A stretch of DNA of 64,000 bases from Nageia nagi (Eukaryota; Pinophyta), in the NCBI GenBank assembly GCA_050084985.1, contig JBITNC010000001.1, positions 12,090,001 to 12,154,000 on the forward strand, in the 5' to 3' direction. Positions 1 through 11,373 of the stretch are shown here, one piece after another. How positions within the stretch are numbered: position 1 is the first letter of the stretch; each line of letters begins with the position of its first letter. A program made the position numbers and the translations under genes. Under the pieces are notes generated by a model. It saw only the letters and a program-made list of their open reading frames with translations, was not told where the DNA came from and did no database searches.

Positions 1-486
1 GAGTTATTGGAAGCATCACAAATTAGATGTATCCTTTTTCTCTTCTTCCAATTCAGTAATAAGAAACTATCAAGTTTAAAAAGTTTGAGTTGACATTCTT
101 CACACATCTGTTCTTCAGATATGATCATAAAATTCTTTGATTTTTTCTACAAACAAAATTTCACAAGTAATGGTACCATTCGAAAATATAGTCCCCCTGC
201 ATCACAAAACTCACAATTTTTGTCAAAAAATCATTTTCAATAAAAGTGTTCTAATAAAATTTTGGATCACTAACGTTGACCCACACATCATCATGCTGAT
301 TACTTTCCTTCAATTCACTCATCCAAATCACTGTTTCACAAATCTTCACACAAACCATTAAGCAAAATAATCCCAAATATTGGCTAATCACATAACAAAT
401 CATCAAAAGTGCTTCTTCAATAAAAAAAAATCTCTTTCATTCATGCTTTATACAACCAACATATGGCTGTCCATAAACTCATCATT
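1..486. other. AT-rich stretch without recognisable gene
   Basis: No reading frame here has protein-like composition on either strand. The stretch lies downstream of the minus-strand remnant at 487-1640 and may be its 3' flank. I see no repeat or RNA gene. Confidence 0.4.
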
Positions 487-1640
487 CTACAAACAATAGT
501 ATTCATTAGACATTGGCAAAGAAAAAATCATATCCCTCCAATAACACTCAAAATTCCAAGTAAAAATGCTAATGTACATACAAACTTTAACTTCAAAACA
601 CTCACCCATATGTTGCAATTTATAAACATCATATTTAGACATGAACATCCTTCTCAACAACTTCATCCAACCTTCAAATTCATCAACAAAACTATATTGC
701 AAAATAGTATTTGCAATTATAACATTTTTCTCACAATCTTCAACTTGTTGCATCTTTTCAACTTTCAATATTGGAACTTTAAAACATTTTTTATATGCAA
801 ATAAGATTTCAACTTTGCATTCTTTGTGAACTTTAAACTTACACCAAACACATAAGTTCCAATTTCCATGGTTGCTTTCAAAGAAACTTTCTCACCAAAA
901 CTTTGCATACAACACTTGTTCACATCATAAATCACATTTTTTACTATTGTACATTCATGTTTATTCTCCTCAACAAACTCATTTTGCTCACTAAATAATG
1001 CACACTTATCATCATAATAAGCATCAAATTCATCTTTCACAAGAGAGTCTTTACTAATCTCTTCAATCAATCACACATTTTTCATACTGAAGGAGTAAAC
1101 AACAATAGTAAAATCACAAAAATCATGTAAATCAAAAAAGAAATGATATCTTTTTCCAGCCAAACTAGCCTTTACAAGATTGAAATAATCAACAACTTTT
1201 TTAACTTTCCCCCTTTTTGGAGGTTCTTCAACTTCATCATTCTTTTGCCCCTTTGGAGAAACTTCAAAACTTGTGCAAGCCTCTTCTCCACAACCTACAA
1301 CTTTATCACTAGCAAATTGATATGCATTAGTATAAACATCAAAAATATCAAATTCAATATGTTCATCATCCCCTTTAAGAGGATTAGGATCTATGGGTGT
1401 CTCTTTCATAAGAAAATATTCTATAAAAATTGAAACTTGGTGTGCATACTCCATGTAGCCATCACCAATTCCTTTCACATGTGCCTCTTCCTCCATGAAG
1501 AATTTTGCAAACTTTGGAATAACAAAATCATGGGATTCCCTCTCCCATTCTTCAATACATTCTTCATTCATGCACTCCACATGTGCATCTACTTCCTTTG
1601 TAACCTCTACAACTACAAAAAATCTACCATTTACTCAAAT
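487..1640 (-). pseudogene. Unrecognised broken protein-coding remnant, about 380 codons
   Basis: Reading on the minus strand, a frame stays open from a TGA near 1640 down to a single TGA at 1073-1071, continues in the same frame to 765, and after a one-base shift near 767 continues to a stop at 487. The open stretch of roughly 190 codons is much longer than expected by chance in DNA this AT-rich. The product is acidic, with many Glu/Asp and scattered Cys (CMNEEC, CGEEAC, CC), and has a basic KRGKVKK patch about two thirds through the first part. The only ATG near the beginning is at about 1571, and no intron signals are obvious. I do not recognise the family. It could be an exon of a host gene, a fragment of a retrotransposon accessory frame, or a captured gene piece. 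The stop and the frameshift argue for a pseudogene. Confidence 0.5.
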
Positions 1641-1733
1641 AAGATATGTGGAATTATATCCACTTACAAAATATCAAATATTAAAATATTTCCTAACACC
1701 TAAACACCTAAAGTCTTATATCCTACAAGAATA

Positions 1734-2760
1734 CACAAGGAACAAGAATTATTTGAAAAGATGCATGATGCAAATAGTATTTCATGGTCTGTAATGATTT
1801 TATGATAGACATAAAATGGGTTTTCTAAAAAATAACCAAGACACTTTTATTGCATATGCAATTATCAGGTGTTAATCCTTGATAAGCATGTATTTTGTAA
1901 AATACTAACTAAAATAAGGCATGATAAATATTTTGCAAGATACATATTACAAAAAGAACTTTTTTTTACGTCGCCTTTCATATCCTCTACCCTCCTCGCC
2001 TATGCTCCCACAAGAAAACTCAAAAAATTTTAAACATATATAATTTCAAGGAATGCAAATATTGGAGGATACATAATTCATAACTACAACAAATATGCCC
2101 TTCTTAAACTCTTTGATGAAGCACTTGGGAACAAATCCTTACATCATAAATTTGGTTGTAAATAGTTTAATAGCATAACTAACTCTTATTCCATTATTCT
2201 AAGGATAAATAACTATACTTATATTGTTGACCTTCTTAGCTATGTAGGCTATCTTCAAGGATCTTTGAAATTCACTACAAAAATTCCTATAAAACTTGAA
2301 TTAGGTTTATGAATGTTTCTACTTGATGCTTGTAAATTAAATGTCATTATTTTGAATGTCATGATAGATATGTATGCAAAATATTAAAGAATACACAAGG
2401 CTCGACAATTGTTTATCATGATGCATGATTTAAATAAAGTTTTATAGTTTGCAATGGTTACAAGATAGACACTTTTTTTTTAAAAAAAAGGCCTTAGATA
2501 CTTTGATTCTAGATGCAATTATCAAGTGTTATAAGATGATAGATATATAGTTTGTAAAATATAAAAGAATACCTACTACTTAGTATTAATGGCTTTGTTC
2601 TTCTTAATTTTACTCTCCTAAGCCTAAAATCTCAAAAATAATTATTAGGTGTTAAGCCTTGATAGATATGCATTTTGCAAAATATAAAAGAATACAAGGA
2701 ATGATAATTGTTTGATAAGATGCCTTCTACACTAGAGCCTCTCCTTGCCTCATATCTCCT
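1734..2760. repeat. Degenerate repeated module, about three copies
   Basis: Three passages share the same succession of motifs: an 'aatacacaagg' block followed by a 'gatgcatgat' block, then 'gatagaca', then a 'gcaattatcaggtgtta' block and a 'gtaaaatata' block. They begin near 1734, near 2385 and, in part, near 2640. The copies are strongly diverged and unequal in spacing (about 650 and 260 bp). Each is partly followed by a Cys/Leu-poor pyrimidine stretch resembling 'cctcgcctatgctccc'. No coding potential is visible. It looks like an old tandemly duplicated non-coding module or an internal part of a dead element. Confidence 0.45.
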
Positions 2761-3604
2761 CTACCTCCTTGCCTTGCCTCTCCCTAGCAAAATCAAAAAC
2801 TCAAAAAAGTTGAAACTTTCCAAGTTCTTGCTAAATTATTAGTTTATTACACAAGATTTTATTTTTATTTTTTTTGGTTGACATTAAATTTCTTCCTCAT
2901 GATTTATAAGAGCATTCTAAAACCACCCCAAAAAACCTACCACTAAAACTCTAAATAGAGATAATTAAAAACTATCACCTAAAAAATGCCTCAAGTTGTC
3001 CTCCCCTAAAGACCATTTTTGATGCACTACAAGGATTTTAGTGTGTTGAGTAGGAGGAACATGACCAAGGATTGAGTGCTACCCTTCAAAGAGATCACTC
3101 TAGTGTTTAGCTTCGATGCTAAGGACATCCACTTTATATTTTTTAATATGTCTCATATTCATATGAAATGCATTACCACAACTCATGCCTAAAACTAGCA
3201 AAGTAATTAGACTACAAACCAATGATTTTTGTTGTCATCATTTAACATATAAGAGTGGAACCAAATAAAATATTACTCAAAGAAGAATTTAAAATTTGAA
3301 CCATAAATTTAAATTCAAATAAATAATTTAGCCTTAAATCTAAAAGGATGATTAATAGTTAATATTAAGTTGAATCAATAGTTATCCATTTGCCCAACTC
3401 TATGTTGGAGTATTTAAACTAAGTTATACACATCATATATTTTGCTACTATACAAATTACTCTTGTACTTATTATATATAGCTATCATTATTATTACTTA
3501 TTTATCTTTTGAAAGTTCAATTAACTCTCAGATTTCATTATTTTTGTCGATGCATCATGTTTTAAATTGTATACTTCACAACATCTTCATAATAATTAAA
3601 TTTA
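2761..3604. other. AT-rich stretch, nothing recognised
   Basis: No convincing reading frame, RNA gene or terminal repeat. The segment near 3000-3130 is a little richer in GC, but I could not tie it to an element family. Confidence 0.4.
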
Positions 3605-4329
3605 GGGAAAATTACCAAAATACCCTTATAATTTAAGGTAATTACAAAAATACTCCTACTTTTTCAAAAATTACAAATATACCCCTATAACCTATGTGCA
3701 TATTAGATCTAGTGTATTATCGTGAAGAGAGACAAACCATTGTAGCTTATGTCCTAGCAAACCTCACAACTTGCAGATAGTCGTGAAGTAACAATAAAAG
3801 GAGATAAAAAATTTGTTTGAGAAAACTGTAGAAGTGATATCTAATGTAAATGCAAACCCAATATCCAACCTGCACATTTTTCATTGCATGAGAAACAAAT
3901 CCGCATAAGGAGAAGTACAAAATGAAATGCTAAGAGAAGTTAGATGCACCATACCATGTGAATGAAATCGCATGAAGGAGACGTATGTATCGAGTGTATT
4001 AAAGAGGGAATGTGTGTTGTTGTAGAGAAGCGAAACATAACTTTGTGAAAATATATGAACAAACTCTATGAACGCACTTGAAACTATTTGCACTTAAAGT
4101 GAAACAAAACTGCAGTCTTCCCTTCGCTCTCTTTCATGGTAGAAGCGTAGCCAGCCTAGTCCTCACAACCGTAATATTTTTTATCCAATATTCTAAAGTT
4201 TGAGAAAATATTGTGTCCAATCACTTAGCCAAAGAAATTACCAAAATACTCTTATAATTTCGTAATTTTTTAAGAAATAAAAGTATTTTCGTAATTACAT
4301 TAAACTATAAAAATATTTTGATAATTTCC
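3605..4329. mobile_element. Non-autonomous Mutator-like element (MULE/MITE), 725 bp
   Basis: The left end (gggaaaattaccaaaatac, from 3605) is an inverted match to the right end, which finishes in 'gataatttcc' at 4329. The terminal inverted repeats are roughly 55 bp with substitutions. The flanks form a 9-bp target-site duplication, ttaaattta at 3596-3604 and ttgaattta at 4330-4338 (8 of 9 match). Long inverted repeats beginning with G together with a 9-bp duplication are typical of Mutator-type elements. The interior (about 3700-4220) is richer in CpG than the surroundings and has no transposase, so the copy is non-autonomous. A further direct copy of the left-end motif lies at about 4231, making the right 100 bp palindromic by itself. 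Confidence 0.75.
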
Positions 4330-4689
4330 TTGAATTTAAAAAAATAATACAAAATTATCAAATTAATTTATACCTTCTTAATTTATAATCCTTTGATAAA
4401 TTTCAACTAAATGGTATACCTCCCTTAAAATCGATGTTAAACTTGTTCTTACATTTGAAAAATTTCATAGTGATGATGAAAAACTATTATCAATGGCACT
4501 CATATTTTTATAAGAAGAATTCATATAATCTTCAAATGATTCTATTATTATACTCTTAGGTATCTTATTGTGCACCTCTCGCCTTTCTTTAAATATTATG
4601 TCACGTGATATAATTTATTCTTTCTACTGAGGATTCTAAAGTTTGTGTGCTTAACTCTTGTAGTAGCACAAAAACAAAAAAAAACCTAA
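4330..4689. other. AT-rich spacer, nothing recognised
   Basis: No reading frame or repeat could be supported here. Confidence 0.4.
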
Positions 4690-5350
4690 AATGCATTCCT
4701 GGCTCTTTGGAGTCGTGTTTGATATGGCTCTAGCCTTGTACATACAACAGTTATAGCGTGAGTGAAGATTGTGTGAAGTTTCATTATTCACATATCCGTA
4801 AACCTCCAAAGGATAAACACTGCGTCACATGACGGAGTTGTTTATGTTACCTCAAAAAAGTGTTTTTTTTTTTCACTATTTTATAAACGTTTAACGAATC
4901 CTACCAAATATCTCACATTCACTTATCATGTACATGAGGCGATGATGTCATGCAAGTCAAGGCATTAATCATTCCAGGTCACTTATCATTTATATCTCCT
5001 TTACATATGTTAGTAGCCGTAGGTACTACCCACCAGCGGATATAATTTGACACGCATGGAGATTTCGGATGGATCCAACGTTGTTTACGTTCAGTGTTTT
5101 ATAACAAGTGAAGTACGCTTGTACTCCTCTTCTTATCTCCATATACAATTTTTTTACGTAAATGTTTGCGTTCAAACTGTATGGTCGTAGTCTTGTCTGG
5201 TAGCGTATTTGATGGCTTCCGTGGTTGTAAACAGTATCTGCATCAAAATTTAAGCCATGGTGCTGGTAGCCACTCTGTCCGTAAAGCACGATTCTGAATT
5301 TCTACCATTCTTTTAAGACCGATCAATTATGTGTGGTAATTATGCACGCA
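4690..5350. other. CpG-retaining segment, possible low-copy DNA
   Basis: By eye this stretch holds more than twenty CpG dinucleotides, for example in gcgtcacatgacgg, aaacgtttaacg, caacgttgtttacgttc and tacgtaaatgtttgcg. In the rest of the window CpG is rare, as expected after long-term cytosine methylation and deamination. It overlaps the minus-strand open frame at 5026-5303. Known methylation biology suggests either DNA that was unmethylated for a long time, such as a gene or its regulatory region, or a recent arrival. Which of these applies is inference. Confidence 0.5.
5026..5303 (-). CDS. Unrecognised short open frame, possible exon or gene fragment
   Basis: An open frame of about 92 codons runs on the minus strand from a TAG near 5303 to a TAG at 5026-5028. 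It has no ATG close to its beginning, so if real it is an exon or a fragment. The composition is not of the Lys/Asn/Ile/Phe-rich kind that AT-rich non-coding DNA yields: it contains GYQHHG, NHGSHQIRYQTR, KKLYMEIRRG and NNVGSIRNLHAC, with balanced Arg, His, Gly and Tyr. A possible 3' splice site (ttcag) lies at its beginning. It coincides with the CpG-retaining segment, which supports some past selection. I do not recognise any family. Confidence 0.25.
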
Positions 5351-5359
5351 GACTTGGGC

Positions 5360-6446
5360 AAATGTATTGGTGATGGAATTGATATTTTAGTTTTAATTAC
5401 CAGCTACCCAGTACTCAGAACCTGGTCTATTGAATATTGAAAACGATTTAAAACAAGGTCCTTCAATTTCAATGTGAAGAAATCTACAGTGGTGGTTAAA
5501 TCGAGTATGTGAAATCAGTATTTAATAAGTTTACAATGTCTATCATCAATTAGATAGGATTTTAGGTATGTTTCAACTTTTAGGTGGAGAGAGTTTTGAA
5601 CTTAGGTCTCCCTTACCTTATAGCATTGAAGGACTCACCTCTCCAACTTTTCTATCCATCAATTCATACAAGTGATTTTTAATAAAATAGTATATTATAT
5701 AAAATAATAAATACTAAATATGTATAAGAATAAATAGATTAATAAATGTTATAAAATATATTGTTATGAAGATATTTGAGTTTTGTTTTAATTTTACATT
5801 TGAATTGTAAGTATAGATCATTTGATGTGAGAATAAATTTTCTTACATAATGTTACAATTATGATGTATAAACAATACTCTTTGTCTAATTTTTGTTTCC
5901 CTTTCACTAACTTTTTCTATGTGTGATATTAAAGAAAAAATCATCAATAGTCAAATGCATCTTTAATCAAATATTATTTAACCATTATCTTGGAATAAAT
6001 AATTAACTCAAGAAGTTACAAATTTTGAAATATAGATATTAAGCTTTTGATTATGCTCCCATATGAAGCATAGAATAAAAGAAGTCATAAGATAAATGCT
6101 AAAATGATCATGTGTCCATGCAAAAATATGGTGCTAAGTCTAAGTATTGAAAATACTAAGCTAATATGATACCCCCATTCAAAAGATGGTGCAAATGCCA
6201 AAAGGTCAATACGATGAGTAAGAATATCATATCAAGTTCCAAGACAATATAACATCATGGGAAATGAGTTATGATTATAAATTGTTATCATTATTACTCT
6301 AACATCCCCATTTTTATAGTGTTTTCTCTATTTCAACTTTGATAAATCAGAACATTAGTTTAGGAATAAATTTGTTTATTTTAGTAGTTTTAGTCAATTA
6401 TTATAAGTTCCACTTAGAGACTTAGTTAAATACTCTAATTATGGAA
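5360..6446. other. AT-rich stretch, nothing firmly recognised
   Basis: No gene supported. Around 5585-5660 a passage containing 'ttttgaacttaggtctccc' looks like a piece of a dispersed repeat, but its ends cannot be placed. Confidence 0.35.
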
Positions 6447-7245
6447 TGTTAGATCTTTTTATTACTTCATTATGTATAGTTGAGTGCTTTAATATGCCAA
6501 TAATGTTGTAGTAATGATACCAACGTAATTATATTTGTAAATTCAATATTAGTCTTCAGTAATGAGGCATTGCATATTTCTACCATTGATGAATGTAATA
6601 TTGGCATTAAATGGTCCTCTTGTCATTAGTGCTCCCCTCTTCTAGTAGAGCATCCCCTTATGTGATTAAACAGACAAGAGGTATCAAAAATGTTTCCAAG
6701 ACTAGACGTCACATCTCAAGAGGGATATTGGGTATCATAAGATACCAAACAACTCTCATACTTGGACGTTGGGTATTTCTAGCTTCCATGACCCAACGTT
6801 GGGCATTTAAGGTGGAATTAACCTCCACATTGGATATTTGGGCATCTCTAAGGTATTTGGTCATATGGCATAGACATCGAGGAGCATTAAAAGCTCCATC
6901 ATCCCAGTGCTAGCATTATTGACCATTAGATATGATTATTCTCATATTGAGGCTCCATATCTGGATGTTGGCATTATGAGCACATAGATCACTCCATCGT
7001 TATATCATGTCAATGCAAGATTAGAAGATGTAATGTACCTCTCCTATATAAGGAGGATTACTGGATTACACAAGATATGCTAAATTTATGAATAAATCCA
7101 CTTTTATCGGGTTGAGTGTGAGAACTCTTTCTTCACCACTTATGGAGAAATCTACATTTGATGTATCAAGGTGATTGAAAGCTAACCTTGAGCTTATTAC
7201 AACCACTTGAGAGAGGAACACTGTTGGTTCCATCATAGTGAGGTA
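6447..7245 (+). mobile_element. Candidate LTR-like fragment with promoter
   Basis: The stretch begins with a TG near 6447 and has an LTR-like order of signals: a repeated 'acgttggg(t/c)attt' motif at about 6765 and 6797, a TATA box at 7045-7051, and a poly(A) signal aataaa at 7091-7096, about 45 bp downstream. Many plant LTRs have this TATA-to-poly(A) layout. No partner LTR or target duplication was found, so it may be a solo LTR or a truncated piece. The reading frame at 6611-6913 lies inside it and has no protein-family resemblance. Confidence 0.35.
7045..7051 (+). promoter_or_regulatory. TATA box (tatataa) of LTR-like fragment
   Basis: TATATAA in the context cctatataagg, followed about 45 bp later by aataaa. 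It matches a plant core promoter inside an LTR. Activity is unknown. Confidence 0.4.
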
Positions 7246-7355
7246 GGTAAGCCCTAGGTTGGGCCTTGCTATAGCTAAGATTAATGAGGCCCTAAAGCCA
7301 TCTACAAAAATCCTATTGGAAGCAACCTTGGTGTCAGCTCTTTAGGCACCAAAAA

Positions 7356-7886
7356 TGAAAGAACAAGCCAACAACACTAAATTCCTAATTACCCAAGATC
7401 ACTTGAAGAATTATCTCAAATCTTTAAGAATAAAGAGCACACACTCAAAGTAACATTCACACAAGATGAGACAAATATAAAGTGGTTCCTCCAACCATGG
7501 GTGTACATCCAATAATCTAAGATCTTATTTCTCAAAGAGCGCTCTCTTACAATTCACTTTTTTACTCCTTTTACAACCTACACAAGAGCATAACTTTGCT
7601 ACAAACTTGAGTGAGTGATCTCAAGCAGAGGGTCTTCCATTTATAGGCCAAAATCCTCCCTTAGATCACCCTATTAACTATTGTACAATGTCATGACATG
7701 CATCATCCTTTTACCCAAGGGGCCCTCTCATGAGTTGGAATGTAGGAAAATATACATCATCATATTGATAAATACTTAAAAGGTATCTAGAGATACTTTT
7801 AAGTATTTGTGAATTTACATTATCATATTCGCTATTAAGTGAATTACATTAATAAACCTTACAATAATGAATTATACATTCCAACA
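7356..7886 (-). mobile_element. Probable solo or partial LTR, minus orientation
   Basis: Read on the minus strand, this 531-bp block begins TGTTGGAATGTA at 7886 and ends in ...TTCTTTCA at 7356, giving the TG...CA ends of an LTR. A TATA-like motif (cctataaatgg in minus orientation, near 7638-7648) is present. Near its 5' end there is a 37-bp near-perfect hairpin (about 7770-7808) and an outer inverted pair (ttggaatgta near 7738, tacattccaa near 7875). Flanking 5-mers aaaaa and aaaac could be a decayed target duplication, but A-runs are weak evidence. No internal coding region adjoins it. It could also be the surviving end of a truncated copia element. Confidence 0.5.
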
Positions 7887-9247
7887 AAAACTATATTTGT
7901 AATTATGATTCTATAATTTTCATATCAATTCAATTACATTTTTTTGGCTACATCTTGCTATTTATGCTTGGATGTTGGATTTGGGATTGAGTTTGCATTA
8001 ATTAATTCATATTTTTCTTCCTAAGTGCATTGTTGGATTTCTGTGAGCATTTTTTGGTTTATTGTTGTAATTCTGCCATAAATAGCTAGACATTAGACAA
8101 TTTGTGCAATTTTGAGTCTGATTAGCTATATTTGGAGCTAAAAGGCAAATGCCCCTCCCTTAGGGAATGCTTGAGCATGATTCATTGATTTAGGATCATC
8201 ATAATTACAACATGTAGGATTTGTGTAAGCTATTATTCTCATCATTAATGTTTCATGTGTATCTATTATAAGCAAGAAGAAAACAAAGTTGGTTACATAT
8301 TGTATGTATAATTATTCCATAACATAATGAAAGAATGGTATTATATTATGAATGCTTGCATGGTATCAAATCTAGATGATGCATTAAATGGTTAGTGAGG
8401 TTAGCTTCCTAGCTGATTATGTAGAAAATGATTAGGTGTTTACTTTTGCAATTCTATATTCACACTCCATTATAATAAAATTGTATAGAGTGTTATTATG
8501 TTTCATGTAGGACTTGAAATATATCAAGTATATATTCATCAAAAATAAAACTTCAAGAGTTTTCTAACAAGCTATCACGTTCAATATCACAGAAAATATG
8601 GTTGTTTTAAATTAACCTTGTGATTCAAATATTTCATAGTTTTACTTCATAGGAATGAAAAAACTTTATAATAAACATAGAGTAAATTTATTAATTAAGA
8701 GTCAAGTTTTTTTTATCATTATTTAATATCTATTCAAAATTTTAGTTGAATATACAAAAAGTATTTTATAAAAAAATTAAAAATATTATAATATTCAAAC
8801 TTAAGTGTATAATTAATTGATGGTATTTATTTTACTTTTGCACTTGGAATGGATGAATGATGTTTACTCGAGACTTCTAAATGTAATGCAAAAGAGGACT
8901 TCACATTAGGTTCCAAGGAGGATTTATTCTTTCCCAACATTCAATTGTCCACTTAATCAAGAATTTGAAGATGGTTTGGTAAGTCATATAAAATAGAAGA
9001 AAATGGAATATTGGTATGAAATCAAAAGAATGAACCTCTAAGTAGTGATCTACTTTATTATACCTAATAGTTATAATAAATTATTATCCTTTGAATTTGA
9101 TAAGATTAGAAGGTTACCAAAAGGATATTCTTGATTGAAAAAGCAAAGATAGAAATTGAAATTAGGAAGATATGTGGAAAGGCAAGGCTTGTACCCTATT
9201 TCTTATGAATGAATGAGTTTATCCCCATTTAGGAGATGATGGATATG
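7887..9247. other. AT-rich stretch, nothing recognised
   Basis: About 1.36 kb without protein-like frames, terminal repeats or RNA genes that I can support. It is the left flank of element A. Confidence 0.4.
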
Positions 9248-9252
9248 ATTTG

Positions 9253-11003
9253 TGTATTCCATCATAATTGCACTCTGGGAATGGGGTAACACACTATCTT
9301 TCTTTTATTCTCTCATTTGTTTCAAGAAATTCTCCCTAGTCCCTACTCCCTTTTCCCTTTTTTGTTCACATGTATTTAATCTTTTGTTTGAATTGAGTCT
9401 AAAGAGTTTCGAGTGTTGTCAACATCTAGCTTTTGTATATATAAGTCTTGGTCTTAGATATTTTTCTTTAAAAAATTCTAGTCAAAATCTGACAGTGTTG
9501 CAATAACTCCTGGTGATAAACTTTAGTCATGTTAATAGTCAAAAAGGCTGAGAACTGTATATATAAAAGAGTCATGTCTAAGAGCAAATGTATCATATCT
9601 GGGTAGTATTATATTATGTATGGGTAGTGAAAGTCTAAGGAAAAGTTTAGGAGTTATCATAAATGTAGTGTTTTTTGAGTTATTTTAAATACAATATCGA
9701 AGAGTTATTGAAATATAAGCCCAAGTTATGTACAAATATTTAGTAGGAGATACCCAAAAGTAAACATCACCCATTAATTTTTAGTAGTGACATCCTTTTT
9801 GTGAAAAATCAGCAGGTCCCAAAACAAGCAATGGTGGGTGATATTTCATGAAGATACCAAATAGAAGCCATCAATTTTGAGTGATGACATCTAAACTTTT
9901 GGCTAAAATTAGTAGGTACTAAGAAGATATGGATCATCAATAAAGCCCAACAAAGAGAAATAGAACCTGCCAGACTAAGAAAATAATGTTGGGCAAGAAG
10001 TAACACTTGAGTTCACTTGATCTTAAATGTTTTACCCTCGAGGCCTTATTAATATGTTGAATTCAACTCATTTCCACATAATAGTAGTAGTTTCTTCTCG
10101 AACTAAGTTGATATATTATTCATAGCCCCCATTACTCTATTCAATCAGAACTATAGTATGGATCATCAGTGGTTACAAAGAAGTAGATAACTACTAACAG
10201 AACACAATGCTAGATCATACTTATCAAATTGCAAATGAGTATTTCTTCAATCAACTATAGAGTCAAAAAAGAGCAATCAATAACATGTGAGAAAGATTAC
10301 GTCTCAATGGATACAATTGCTCAAAAATTACAAATTTTTAGATGATCATGCTTTTGGTACTTATTCACTGTGTAATCTAACATAGTTGTAATATTTATTG
10401 TAAATAGTTTTCTTTATTATCTTCAACCAAGATGAATAATTATATGTATTTATGGTAGACAACCACCCAATCAAGTAGGTGAATATATAAATAGTGGATT
10501 GTTATAAGTCAAAGAGATTGAACATTCTAGCAAATTTACCTAGGTATATAAGATGCTTTCATATATGATAATGCAAATAGATAATGCTTTACCCTTTTAC
10601 AACAAGTGGATGTTTATTACTTTTATGAATGTTATGTATGGGATGTTGTCTTAAGTTATGGCAATGTATTATGATTATGAGACCCCAAGGGTAAGATAGC
10701 TTGCTATTCTTAATCTTGACTATGGATTGTTGCATGTATTGTATTGCTCAGGCAGTATAGTTCTTGTTTAAATTTTAGTTTAATATGTTTATCTCTTTCC
10801 TATAACTCTCTATCTTTTTATCTTTTTCTTGTTACTTTAAACCTTTACAATAGATAGGAACCAGCTTGTAACTCAGAGATTGAGAAAAAAATCAACACAA
10901 GCGCATTCCCACCACCTTCTACTCTTTTAAGGGACCTATTGTTGTAGGCAATGGAGAGATCAATTAGACCAAACCCTTTAAGGTTACATTATACGGATCA
11001 ACA
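9253..11003 (+). repeat. Element A 5' LTR (1,751 bp)
   Basis: It aligns throughout with 36788-38540. The left edge is TGTATTCC (TATATTCC in the 3' copy) and the right edge is ...GATCAACA in both. Shared landmarks include ggggtaacacactatc, a tatatata-rich promoter-like stretch near 9560, and a final block with gaccaaaccctt and ggttacattata. The short frames inside it (9252-9506, 9809-10006) are not genes. Confidence 0.9.
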
Positions 11004-11020
11004 GTAAAAGTTTTCATTTT

Positions 11021-11039
11021 TGGCATGCCCAATGGGACC
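11021..11039 (+). other. Candidate primer binding site of element A
   Basis: The sequence tggcatgcccaatgggacc lies 17 bp downstream of the 5' LTR. It resembles the TGGC-starting primer binding sites of plant gypsy elements, but it is mutated and I cannot name the tRNA. Confidence 0.4.
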
Positions 11040-11373
11040 TAAACAAAATTCCATATTTAGTGGGGTTAAATAGGCTAGATAGCCATGTTTGGTGGGCTAT
11101 CAATTAGATTATCCAAATATTATAAGGTTCTTTTGACCTTATTGGTGACTCTATTATCAAACAATCAATATTTTGAACTCGAGCACCTCTAGAACATAGA
11201 CTTACTAGAAGTATTACAAAAAATTCCTTTAGATAGCTAAGGTTCCAAGAGTTGTCAGTTCCTCAAGGGGGACTAAGTGAAAGATTTCTTGAGTTGTACC
11301 CCATGTAATTCTCTTAAGGGCAATTCCACTATCACCTGTATTTGATTTAACCCTTGAAGATCCTTCAATTAAT

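Noticed and set aside
137-829. Plus-strand frames opposite the minus-strand remnant
   Set aside because: Lys/Asn/Ile/Phe/His-rich wording typical of AT-rich DNA; the opposite strand has the coherent, longer frame.
5585-5660. Possible SINE with a Pol III B-box-like ttttgaacttagg motif
   Set aside because: No A box, no A-tail and no target duplication could be placed.
6611-6913. 100-codon plus-strand frame
   Set aside because: It lies within an LTR-like stretch with TATA and poly(A) signals downstream, and there is no family resemblance.
9252-10006. Frames at 9252-9506 and 9809-10006
   Set aside because: Both lie inside the element A 5' LTR, and the matching positions in the 3' LTR are not open.
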